From Monodelphis domestica (lineage: Eukaryota > Chordata > Mammalia > Didelphimorphia > Didelphidae), in NCBI RefSeq assembly GCF_027887165.1, contig NC_077229.1:352520416-352584415 (forward strand): a stretch of DNA of 64,000 bases. The letters are read 5' to 3'. The translations under genes were made by a program, and so were the position numbers. How positions within the stretch are numbered: position 1 is the stretch's first letter; each line of letters opens with the position of its first letter. Positions 13,086-23,477 of the stretch are shown here, one piece after another. The notes beneath the pieces were generated by a model. It saw only the letters and a list, made by a program, of their open reading frames with translations. It did not search any database and was not told the DNA's origin.

Positions 13086-13769
13086 GTGCTAAAAAGAAAA
13101 TTGTATGAACAAATACAATTCATAGGAGAAAAAGGAAAAAGTAAGCTAAAAAAATCAAGGGAGTCAGTGAAGCAAAACTAATTACATCCTTAATGGCAAT
13201 GTAGTAACTGGGATAGTTAAGATTCATATGCTTCAAGAAATATTCAAAGTACTTAATATATTTAAGTAATTGAATGAGAAAATAGGATTAAATTGGTCAC
13301 ATTCCTTGCACAGGATACATTTGGTACAAAAGGTATTTAAGATATTTAAGATACATTAAGGCAATCAAAAGAAACAATGGGGTTAAACTGAGTTTGTTAC
13401 CAGTAAGAAGGAGGTAACTAAGATATTTAAGATAAATGAAGTATCCAGGAAACTTAAGTATTTAGTTTACTTAAGGTACTGAAGATACTTAAGAATTGTA
13501 TCACTATTGGGTCAATGAGTAGTAACATATATAGACAGAGAACAGAGTAAGTTGAATATGATGAGATGATATAAAAATCAAGTGATAAGAAACAGGAATA
13601 CAATGTGAAAATAGAAAAGGAGAGAAAGTTGAGGGTATGTTATTTTATATGAGGAGACATATAAGAATCAATTCAATGTGAGAGGGAAAAGACAGAAAAG
13701 AGAGTTTGTAGAAGTCAAATGCATGGCTTTGTAAACCTAGGTTGGCTCAAGCATGGAACAGAAATAGAA
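13086..13769. repeat. Unrecognised region with clustered ATTTAAG/CTTAAG motifs
   Basis: No gene is seen. Between about 13235 and 13495 the sequence repeatedly returns to short motifs such as 'tatttaag', 'acttaag' and 'agatacttaag'. This looks like a degenerate short-period repeat. It may be internal sequence of an old LTR element, but nothing proves that. Confidence 0.35.
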
Positions 13770-14229
13770 AAAGTTTCTAAAGAGTGCCAGGAACCTATTT
13801 AAGGAGATAAACAGAGTTCTTTGGGGCTGGGGGTAGAACTGTTCCTGACTCTTGAGGAGCTGGGGGAGCTTACTTCCTTCCAGGGGAAATAATGGACTTG
13901 TAGTTGGAAGCCATTGATCCTGAACCTGAGATTTTTCCCATCAACTATCTGCTTTCCTTTCTAGAGATTTATCCACTTGAATTTCATCTGTTCCCATTGA
14001 CCTTGTTCTGGTGTTCCAGTGGCTTACTTTACATCCGATTTATTTAAGAATTTAACCTGAGCTAAGAATGTCTGTCTGTCAACAAGTGAAGCTGCAATCA
14101 TTTGGCTGGACCCTTTAGGGTGACTTTGCTAATTACCTCCACCCTATCAAACAAACCGGAACTGTAACTCATCTACCAACAATATTGGAGGGCCAATAAT
14201 CAGGAAGCCAGATAAGGACTTGGGGGTTT
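13770..14229 (+). mobile_element. Probable LTR fragment
   Basis: The composition and order of motifs resemble marsupial retroviral LTRs: a 'tatttaaggagataaac' promoter-like start, a CT-rich middle, and a late part with 'ccttgttctggtgttccag' and 'gctgcaatcatttggctgg'. The ends are not defined. This call rests on memory of the family and is low confidence. Confidence 0.35.
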
Positions 14230-14780
14230 AAATTGTAAAAATTAAAATTAGTATACAATAATTTCAAATATTATATTTTATAAGATTTATTAGTTATTAG
14301 AAGTAAAGGAAAAAAAGGTAACAAAATAAACCCCGTGCCCATGGCTAATTTACCTGCTCAAATAGTCTGCTCCTCCAATGTCCCAACCAAGGAAGGAAAG
14401 AACCTGATTACAGGAACCCCACCCAGATTATTCCCAGTCTATATCAGGACATAACAACAGGAAGTTAGTGGGCTCCTGGGAAATGTAGTTCAAAGGCACA
14501 AAATTTCCAATTGCACAATTTCCCCTGAGATCCTTTGGAAGACTGGTCTCTCCAATGGTTCTTATAAACATAACCAACTTTTAAATTACAATAATTTGGG
14601 GAAAAAAGGAAAAGAGAACAAAGCCAATGATTGTATAGGCACATTGACAAAAAGTCAATTAGGAGACACTTGCCTTTGGCATAAGAGTATACATACAAAG
14701 CAAATGCATTCAACCTTCCACAGTTCAAATCACCACATCCCAAAGTACACTCTGAATCTTCTGGTGTAGCATATGGTCTG
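14230..14780 (-). mobile_element. Possible second LTR-derived fragment
   Basis: It differs in composition from its neighbours. On the minus strand it has an AATAAA-type signal near 14285-14295 followed by an A/T-rich tail. It is probably an LTR-derived remnant, possibly part of the same old element as 13770-14229. I could not define its ends. Confidence 0.25.
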
Positions 14781-15429
14781 TGCAGGCATCTTTATGGTGC
14801 CTTCTATAAACAGTTCACTTTCTGGACTCAGAAAGATAGCAAGTTTCTTATCCTGAAATTACTCTCTAAAGAATTTAAACTTTGCATTATAGGATAATTA
14901 CACAAAAGGCAGTCAGAATAGAGGTAAGCAGATGGAAGGCCAGAAGACATATCCTTGAGAATCTCTTAGATTGGTGGGAGGAAAACCAGAGAAATAATGC
15001 TTAGGGAAAACTTCTTTGGCTCTCCTTTTCCCTGTGGTGAAAAATTCAAATAAATCTTGTTTTTACAAAATATAGCAATCAGATTGCAGTGCATCAGTGA
15101 ATCAGGTCTACGTCCTATCAGATCTAGCATATAGCCTAATATAGAGTAGTTACTTGTTCAAGTTACAATCTAATTCAAGTCAACTAATGTGTATATTTCA
15201 ATATTAAAAAGGAAGAAGAGGGTAATGGGCAATGCTTGAACCTTACTTTCATCAGAATTGGCAGAAAGTCTGAATGATATCAACATTTAGTTAGGTATAG
15301 AAACTTATAAAGAAACATATGAAGGTAACATGGAAAAATATGGCTTCCAAACAAAAGGGAAGGAAAATTTATGGATGTGGGTAAATAATTATAGACAATA
15401 TAAAATACATGAGTATACCTGAAAATGAA
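14781..15429. other. No recognised gene
   Basis: Diverged, probably repeat-derived DNA. A phrase near 15220 ('gggtaatgggcaatgcttga') feels like interspersed marsupial repeat sequence, but I cannot assign it. Confidence 0.35.
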
Positions 15430-16140
15430 TTTATATGATTATAGGTACAAAACATTTTTCACAAAAATAAAGTCAAATGTAAATAACTGGAATATAATAC
15501 TTGCTCATGGGTAGACTGACACAACATAAAAATGACAATCCTTTCTAAAATAATTTATATATTCAGTGTCCTACTAATAAAACTACCAGAAAAATATCTT
15601 ACAAAGCTAGAAAAATAATAAAATTAATCTGGAAGAACAAAATATATAGAATATTAACAGAATCAATAAAAAATTGAAGAAAGGTACCTTAGCAGTACCT
15701 AAATTCCAACTATATTATAATGTGGTAACCATCAAAACAATCTGGTTTTGACTGAGAAATAGAGTGGAGGACCAATGGAATAGATTAGGCATTCAACAAC
15801 CAATGAAAAATGACCCTTGTAACAAAGTTTCTGACAAATTCAAAGAATCAACCTTTTTGGAAAAACTCCATATTTAACAGAAGTCTCCTTGGAAAACTAG
15901 AAAAAATATGGTACAAATTACACATAGAATAACACCTCATGCCATTTAACAAGTTAAAGTCAAAATGGACACATGATTTAGATAAAAAAGGATGACATCA
16001 TAAATTGATTAGATAAGTACTAAATATTTTATCTGTCAGATCTATAGATAAGTGAAGAATTTTGGTCAAAAAAAGAAATCTGAGAATGTTATAAGATGTA
16101 AAATAGGTAATTTTAACTGAATTAAAAAAGTTTCTGCACA

Positions 16141-16170
16141 ATAATAGTAATATGAAAATTGATTTTGAAC

Positions 16171-16235
<65 letters not shown>

Positions 16236-16346
16236 CCAGTGCATTGCTTTTCAGCTCCAGGAGGATGTAGGGTAGAAGGAAGGGAAAGAACATGAGTCAT
16301 GTATCTATGGGAAAATATTCTAAATATATAAATAAATTAATTTTTT
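16141..16346 (+). mobile_element. Small retroposon with target-site duplication
   Basis: A 206-bp insert in L1 sequence is flanked by exact 14-bp repeats 'aaagtttctgcaca' at 16127-16140 and 16347-16360. It contains a TA microsatellite, then a tail 'cagctccaggagg...' through 'gaacatgagtcatgta' to an A-rich 3' end. A related, longer copy lies at about 61080-61405. The direct repeats and A-rich end show LINE-mediated insertion of a non-autonomous element. I cannot name the family. Confidence 0.7.
16174..16232. repeat. (TA)n microsatellite
   Basis: About 29 perfect TA units. It lies inside the retroposon at 16141-16346. Open frames through it (poly Tyr-Ile) are artefacts. Confidence 0.95.
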
Positions 16347-17285
16347 AAAGTTTCTGCACAAACAAAATCAATGAAATAAAAATTAAAAGGCAAAAAGAAT
16401 GTTATAAAATCTCTACATAAATGTGTCTGATAAAGGCTTTATTTCTTAATAGATAGTGAATTGAGTTAAATTTAGAAAAAAATTCAAAATATTCCCTAAT
16501 TAACAAATGGTCAAAGTATAAGAACAGAAAATTCTGAGATAAAGAAATTAAAACTATCTTTAGGTATATGAAAAAATTCTCCAAATAATGATTAATAAGA
16601 AAAATGCTAAATAAAACAGCTTTGTGGTACTACTTCACATCAAACAGAGAGGAAGCATAACAAAATAAGAAAATGATAAATTTTGGAGGACATGTGTAAA
16701 AATCAGAATAATTACATGCTATTGATAAAGCTATAAAGTGATACAATCTTTCTGGAGAGCAACCTGGAACCATGCCTGAAGAGCTATGAAAATATGCACA
16801 TCCTTTTACTCAGCAATACCTCTACTAAATCTTTATCCCAAAAAGATTAAAAATAGGGGGAAAGAGCCTAGTTTTACAAAAAAAATTTCTAGTAGCTCTT
16901 TTTGTGGGGGCAAAAAAACTAGAAACTGAAGGGATATCCATCAACTGAGGAATAGCTGAATAAGTTGTAGTATATACTTATAATGGAATATTAATGTGAT
17001 ATAGAAAATGGCAAATAAGATAATCAAAATACACCCTGGAAAAACTTAAATGAAGGCATTCAAAGTGAAGTGAACAGAACCAGAAGAATATAAAGAATGT
17101 TTACTTCACCAACAATAATGTATGATTATCAACTGTGAATAACAATTATCATAACAAAACAAGGAGTCAGAATGACTCCAAGCCACCCATAATGAAAAAT
17201 ATCGACCACCAAAGAAGAAACAGAAGGTATATGCATTCAGATTTAAACATATTATTGTTTACTTTATTTACTCTAAGAATTTTTT

Positions 17286-18070
17286 TTTCTTGAGCACTTC
17301 TGGGGGTAGAGCCAAGATGGAGGAGTAACTAGAGCAGCATGGTGTCATTTCACCACAAAAAATACTCTCTGACCAAGAGTAAAATATTACCACAAAATGA
17401 ATACAGGAGTGAAAGAGCCAACAAAGACAGAGGGAAACAAACTTAAATAAATAGGCAGAGATCATCTGAAGAACTGAGCCTCTGAAGAGCAAGCCAAGAG
17501 CTAACCACACTCCACCGCAGCCCACATATCTGCTCTCACAGGTTCTGAACTTAAGCCCAAGCTAAATCAGACCCTGAGATCCTGCTAGGCAATTAATGGT
17601 CCAAGTCAAATAACACCTCTTGAAACTGCAAACCTGTGGAGAAGTCTGGAGTCCCAGACCAAGGCAATCTGGGCTGCAGGGGCCTCATCCAAATGGGACC
17701 AGATTTAAGCCAGGCATCCCAGTCTGGCTTGGGGTGAGGACATAATCCACAATTTGAGGTGAGGACAGAGATCTCAAGGGAAGCCTCCCCAGTATCTTTT
17801 TGCCTAAAACTAAGGGTGGAGCTCCAGGAAAGAGAAATCAAGGGTGTGCCTGATTGAATCAAGAACACTGAGACCAAAAACATGATCCTAAGCTTGGGGC
17901 TAGAATCTGATCAGCACCTGACCTGATGAAATTAAGGCTGAGATCAAAAGCTTACACCTAAACCTGTGGAAAGATTTTAAGCTATCAGTAGCTCAAGGGT
18001 CAATTGAATCAGCAGGGGAAGAGGACTCTCAAAGCTCTCAATACTCAGACCATTAGGTAAACTAGTAACC
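17286..18070 (+). mobile_element. Old-subfamily L1 5'UTR fragment, plus strand
   Basis: It begins 'gtagagccaagatggagga', the typical marsupial L1 5' end, which matches the 5' end of L1-C (near 58050, minus strand). It continues through GC-richer 5'UTR sequence. 'gctcaagggtcaattgaatc' near 17990 matches the minus strand near 12650. It stops before ORF1. It directly follows the L1 3' half, so this may be a second insertion or a rearranged copy. Confidence 0.7.
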
Positions 18071-20565
18071 CACAAAATGAGCTAAAATAATCTTTCCTTT
18101 TATATTAAATTTTCTCCAATTTGTTTCATCTTCGAATACTATTTTCATTTGTTTCCAAAGACATTCCATTCTTCCTGATAAAGCAGTATTTAGGTTTACT
18201 TAATTGTTTTACTAGATAGACTACTTGGTGCTCATGTGGCTGTTACCATTCCCTAAAGCAGTTTGGGGAGAAATAAAATTTCAATAAGTTGAGAGTGCTT
18301 TGTTTTATTTTTTTTATCTCTAGTCCACAAAACAATGCTGCAAATAGTACTTAATAAATGTTTGTTGGATGATTTGAAATCTAGCTTACCTTCATGAATT
18401 GAATATAATTTTTTTTTTCTTTTTCTACAAACACTCTTATTGGTAGCTCATGTTTCTAGTTCTTATAGTGGCATTTATTCTATTGGATGCTAAATTGCTG
18501 AGAGTTCTTTGAGCAAGGTTTTATCTTTAGACTTTGTGGAAAACAAGGACAGTTACATTGTTTCAAAAAGGTCTATATAGAACAAAGTTATCGTTTGTGA
18601 AATGATCTCATTGAGAATTCAGTTGCCTTCCACTTCATGCCTTTTAAATTCCATTCTAGAATATTTTCTATTTCGGATTCTTTGGGGGAAATTTTTTGTT
18701 TGAAATTACTCTAACAAGGAAAAAAAAATAGTAGTATGGATTCTTTATTTTTCCCAGAACTGACATGTCCAGAAGTCACCTATAAGATTCACAAAAATGT
18801 CTTCTCCTTATTAATTTTCTATTGACTATTTCCTTGAGTTATGCTTGGAAGCAGGAATCATATTCCTAACTTTTTTTTTTACACCCCCCCCCCGAGTTAA
18901 TCAGACCATCAGATCCTGGGAAGCCATCAGTCCAAGAGTTAAGATTTGATATCAGTTGAAAAATGGCCCTTTACCTCATTCATGGCCCAGATGTGTCTAT
19001 TCTTGGTTTCTTCTTTTACTTATCAGAGGTGGATTTTTTTTAATGTTGACTTATTTTTGGCTATGAGAGTTCATTAAACAGTGAAGAAGCAGTCAGGCCT
19101 CAAACATTTTCAAGAGAATAACTCTCCTGTCCCAGATATGTAAGCAATTTAGTCTTATAATAAAATATATATGTAGGTGTGATTTTTATAAAATATTCAC
19201 AATAAAAGACTAATATTGCCTTACACATTTAAATGTTTATGGCATAGAAATAAAAGATCAATTTATATTCATATATTTTGTGTTTTGGAAATTAACCAGG
19301 TTATTGTTTTTAAAATTAGTTGGGGAAAATAATGATATTCTATACCTAAATCAGTGAGCTATCATTTGGAGTAAAATATGGAAGTGTTTTATAAATGTGA
19401 TTAGGGAAATTTCAATTTAAGAGAAGGTAAAATGCTTTTACATTAACAGTGAGATACCTAGCTATATGAATAATTAGTTAATTGTGATTAGAAACTCAAA
19501 TTGTGCAAATTCAAATTCTGGAATTGAAATTAAGGAGCTAAATCAAAATAATCATAATGCCTGTCAAGCCTATGGACTAGATTAATCAGTTGCCTCATGC
19601 CCAAATTTCTCATTCATTTCATACACCACTTTAAAATTGGAGTTTATTAGCAGCTCACTAGAGAGTCAATCATGATGGATTAGAAACAAGTGGATATATA
19701 TCAAGTCACCTGTAATTTTTTTTTTATTACTATGGCAATTGTATTTTTAAATGAGTATCTTTACTAAAAGGCTTATATACTTTTTTCTATTTTGAACTAT
19801 CACAAATTTTTATTTTTTTCAAAACTAGTAAATTGAATATTCCTTGTATCAAATCTTAAACTGGTCCCACTTCCTAGCAAATAAAATATGCTATCAGGGT
19901 TACTGATAAAATTTAGAAAGGAGAACAGATAATGTTACGATAAGATTTTGGCTTAGAAGGAATACAATTAGAGGGATGTCATTTCTTTTCATTTCAATGC
20001 ATATATGTGAATATAAATGTATACTTCTACACACAAACATTTATAGCTTTTAAGTCTCTTATTTTCAAGGATTCTGTCAAAAACTCTGACTCTGCTTTCT
20101 TAGGCTACCCATCACAGGCTTAGAATTTAAAACAGAACATCAGTCATTTTCTTCATCACAAATATATTTTGTTTTATTTTTTCTTCTATATATTTTGTAC
20201 CTCAAATAGAATTTTGACCTTCATTGAAAGAAAAAAAGAGAATATCTCATTCTTTCCCAATTGATTATTTTAGAGTGATTACTTGACTTTTTATTAGATA
20301 TATATTATTTATCATTTTTGTGTTTATTATTGAACACAAAATATGCTAAGTGGAAGTGGGGAGGGATACAGGAAAATTTGTTGAATAATGCTAAATGTAC
20401 AGCAAGAAATTGTTATATATATAAGCCAAAGAAAGTTACTTCCATTCTTTGAGCTTCAGGTTCACCTTCCATAAAATCAATCTAATCGTGCTTATTGAAC
20501 AAATCTTATAGACATTTTCTTTGAAGGACAAGTAAGAAAATGTAAAGTGACTCAAAGTTATCAGG
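18071..20565. other. No recognised feature
   Basis: AT-rich unique-looking sequence with homopolymer runs (poly-T then poly-C near 18880). No supportable gene or repeat family. Confidence 0.5.
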
Positions 20566-20800
20566 GGAATTTCCAAAAGAGTAATTAATAATCACTTCAA
20601 AATGCTCAACCTCTCTTATAATCAATTAAATAAAAATTAAATAAAATTTTAGAACTTTCTCTCTCTGCTACATACACACACCAATCAAATTGGCAAAATA
20701 ATTACATTGAATCTCAATGTTGTTGGCTTTAGGAGAGCATAGGTACACAGTCATCAAAAGTAATATTTCAAACATATAGAATATTTTGGAAAGCAATCTT
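20566..20800 (+). mobile_element. Very old L1 ORF2 tail fragment
   Basis: The order 'tataatcaattaaataaaaa', 'ccaatcaaattggcaaaata' and 'atgttgttggctttaggaga' resembles the region of L1 ORF2 encoding the zinc-knuckle segment, heavily diverged. The call is tentative. Confidence 0.4.
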
Positions 20801-20814
20801 ATAGTTTAGTTCAA

Positions 20815-21420
20815 ATCAAGAATCATTTATTAAGGATCTATAATATGAGAGGCATTATTTGACATACTGTACACAAATAGTTGTAACAAATAATCATAGG
20901 TTTTTGCTCAATAATTCTGTTGCAAAATAATATAACCTGAAAATATTATGGACAAAATAACCACATATAAACTATTTACATATAAATATTAATTATAATT
21001 AAAGTACAACAACTCTGAAATAATAAGTTGAATTTCAAAGTTTTATAGATATTTTGATAAATTCACATAGTGGAGGGTCTTTGTTTGGAAATTTTTATTT
21101 TTATTTTTCTATCAGCCATGGAACTTTTGTCAGATGCCTACTATGCACACACCTGACTTTTGCTAACTAGAGGTAATACAAAAATGGCAAAAGATAATCC
21201 TTGATCTCCTGAATCTCATAAAATAATAGTGAAAATGAAACAGGTAAATATGCGCAAAGATTATGTGAAGAATAAATAAATAATAATTGGAGACAGAAGG
21301 CATCAGGGTTAAGAGGAGTTGGGAAAGTCCTTCAAAAGTTTTAGCTGGGACATGAAGAAAATCAGGGAATCCAAGAAGGAGAGATGAGAGCATTTTAGGG
21401 ATTAGACATAGTTAGAGTAA
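20815..21420 (+). repeat. Old L2/CORE-related repeat, interrupted
   Basis: 'atcatttattaaggatctat' at 20823 and 'gatgcctactatgcacacac' at 21134 look like the 'caagcatttattaagcacctactatgtgcc' phrase of marsupial L2-related repeats. About 21165-21395 follows the same family ('aaaagataatccttgatctc', 'gttttagctgggacatgaag'). The family name is uncertain. Confidence 0.5.
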
Positions 21421-21599
21421 ATGACCAGAGAGCCATGAGATATAGTGTCTAGTTTAAGAAATAACAGGAAAGCTAGTTTGACCAGATCAAGGAGTTTTTA
21501 TTAAGGAATAAAGTGTAAGAATGAAGGAAAGATGGGGAGGAAATTAGTTTTTAATATGCTTTGAAAATGATAGTTTGTGTTTTATACTAGAGATTAATG

Positions 21600-21634
21600 T
21601 TTGTGTGTGTGTGTGTGTGTGATGTGTGATGTGT
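21600..21634. repeat. (TG)n microsatellite
   Basis: About ten TG units followed by two imperfect 'atgtgtg' units. Confidence 0.9.
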
Positions 21635-21699
21635 CAATCCACACTTTAGGGAAAAAAAAACATAAATACCTCACACAAAGTAAATTACAAAACAACTTT

Positions 21700-21880
21700 A
21701 GGGAATAATAACAGTTGGGAGGTTGAGAAAATCAGTTATCTTTCAAGAGGTTGTATCTAAGATGGGCTTTAAAGAAAACCAGGTTAGATATTAGAGACAC
21801 AATAGTGGATTTTATGAGACAAAGAGATGACAATAACCAGGGTAGTGGCAAAATATCAATAGTTTTTATTGAAGCACATC
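21700..21880 (+). repeat. Second L2/CORE-related fragment
   Basis: 'aagatgggctttaaagaaaa' followed by 'ccaggttaga' parallels 'tgggacatgaagaaaatcag' in the preceding element, so this is a related old repeat piece. Confidence 0.4.
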
Positions 21881-22949
21881 AAAGACATAGACATGGGCTA
21901 GTTTATATGCCTAGAAAGCAGAATTCATGAATAGATGAATGAATGAAAAAGTCCTTACAATATGTTCATATTGTTCCAGAGAGTAACTGATTTCTGGGGA
22001 CGTAAATATGAAAGTAAGATTTTCCTTGCTCTCAATGACGTTTATGTAGTTAAAAAAAAGTTATACTTTATGTTTTCATCAGAAGATACCATAATTGTTT
22101 CTCCCACATTCATCAATTTGTTGCATTTCCTTCCATTTTCTGTTTATATTTGAAACTATGCAATTTAGCATATATAAATGTACATATATACATACACATA
22201 TAATGTTTAGTATTAATATAGTTTCATTATCTATGGTTATTTTAAGCATAATAATTTCCCTATTTCTTCCTACTGATATTTTGCTTTTTCTGATGGGGAT
22301 AACTATGATCAATAGTGAAATGTATTATTTAAATAAAATTTTAATTCATTTAACTCATTAAATTTTGCATGTTGGTTTAGATGTATTTCTCAGATACAAT
22401 AGTTTATTGGGCTTTACTTCCTTATCCTGTCTGGTATTCTCTTGTTTTATTTTATTTTTTAATCATTTTAGTTGTAAATAGACTCTGTTATGCTATCTTC
22501 TGCCATTAATTTTTATCTCAATCTATCCTTTCTGTTACCTTTATTCTATTCTCTTATGAGCCTCAGCCTTTAAACACTAAAGAGATTATGATTCTGTTGC
22601 TGTTTTACAATTAACTTGTTAGGGTTGCATCACTTATTGCTCTATATCATTTACCAAAATTTTGCCACAGGTATGAAGCCATTTTATTATAATAAATAAA
22701 AGTGAAGGAGGCAGTTGTAGCAGAAGGATCACAAAAATTATACATTGCCAATGTATCAGTTAAAGTATCAAGTATAATTTGAAAGCCTGCAGATCTCAGA
22801 TTTTTTTTAATTCATCCTCAAAAAAAGGAGATACATCTTCAGGTTATCCAAATAATTTAATATGCTATTGTGTGTAAAATTAATTCTTGTTAACACTAAA
22901 ACAAGTTAATTCATTTCTTCATTCATATAAGCCAATACAAAACTCTACA
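21881..22949. other. No recognised feature
   Basis: AT-rich sequence. Overlapping short open frames on both strands (22079-22361) have no domain content and are not called. Confidence 0.5.
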
Positions 22950-23106
22950 CAAGTGATGGTGAACCTTTTAGAGATCTGAGAGACCACGTGCCCAAAGCAT
23001 AGCCCTCATGCCAATGTTAGCCCCTCCTGACCCCCACTTACCCTAGACAGTAGAGGGAGAAAATAATTAAAACAAAGGTCAGAGAAACATTTGTTGAGTG
23101 TTTTAT
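22950..23106 (+). mobile_element. hAT-like DNA transposon fragment, target of L1-A
   Basis: 'agtgatggtgaacctttta' with 'gagtgcccaa'-like context resembles the terminus of opossum Charlie-type hAT elements. The young L1-A landed in or beside it, so the continuation would lie from 29506. I could not identify the other terminal inverted repeat. Confidence 0.4.
23092..23106. repeat. Target-site duplication, L1-A (3' side)
   Basis: The 15-mer 'tgttgagtgttttat' is repeated exactly at 29491-29505, bounding the L1 insertion. Confidence 0.95.
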
Positions 23107-23477
23107 TTTTTTTTATTTTTTATTTTATTTTTATTTTTTTTAATATATTTTATTTGATCATTTCCAAGCATTATTCGTTAAAGACATAGATCATTTTCTT
23201 TTCCTCCCCCCCACCCCCCATAGCCGACGCATAAGTCCACTGGGCATTAGATGTTTTCTTGATTTGAACCCATTGCTTTGTTGATAGTATTTGCATTAGA
23301 GTGTTCATTTAAAGTCTATCCTCTGTCATGTCCCCTCAACCTCTGTATTCAGGCAGTTGCTTTTTCTCGGTGTTTCCACTCCCATAGTTTATCCTTTGCT
23401 TATGAATGGTGTTTTTTTTCTCCTGGATCCCTGAAAGTTGTTCAGGGACATTACACTGCCCCTAATGGAGAAGTCCA
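23107..23477 (-). other. L1-A 3'UTR and A-rich tail
   Basis: After the ORF2 stop there are about 320 bp of 3'UTR. It contains a short G-rich stretch (CCCCCCACCCCCC on the plus strand near 23206-23219), as is common in mammalian L1 3'UTRs. The end is an interrupted A-rich tail (TTTTATTTT pattern at 23107-23150 on the plus strand). Confidence 0.85.

Larger units (their letters stand above)
15430..17285 (+). mobile_element. Old L1 3' half, plus strand
   Basis: Plus-strand sequence matches the ORF2 C-terminal third and 3'UTR. About 15470-15560 corresponds to the LDLNNWKNI...[13 protein letters not shown] segment of the young L1 ORF2. About 15700-15790 matches the '[12 protein letters not shown]...QWNRLG' segment. 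Later parts match the zinc-knuckle tail and 3'UTR up to an A/T-rich end near 17285. Many stops and indels show an old, 5'-truncated copy. It is interrupted by the retroposon at 16141-16346. Confidence 0.75.

Noticed and set aside
15998-16300. Open frames with long Tyr-Ile repeats
   Set aside because: They translate the (TA)n microsatellite.
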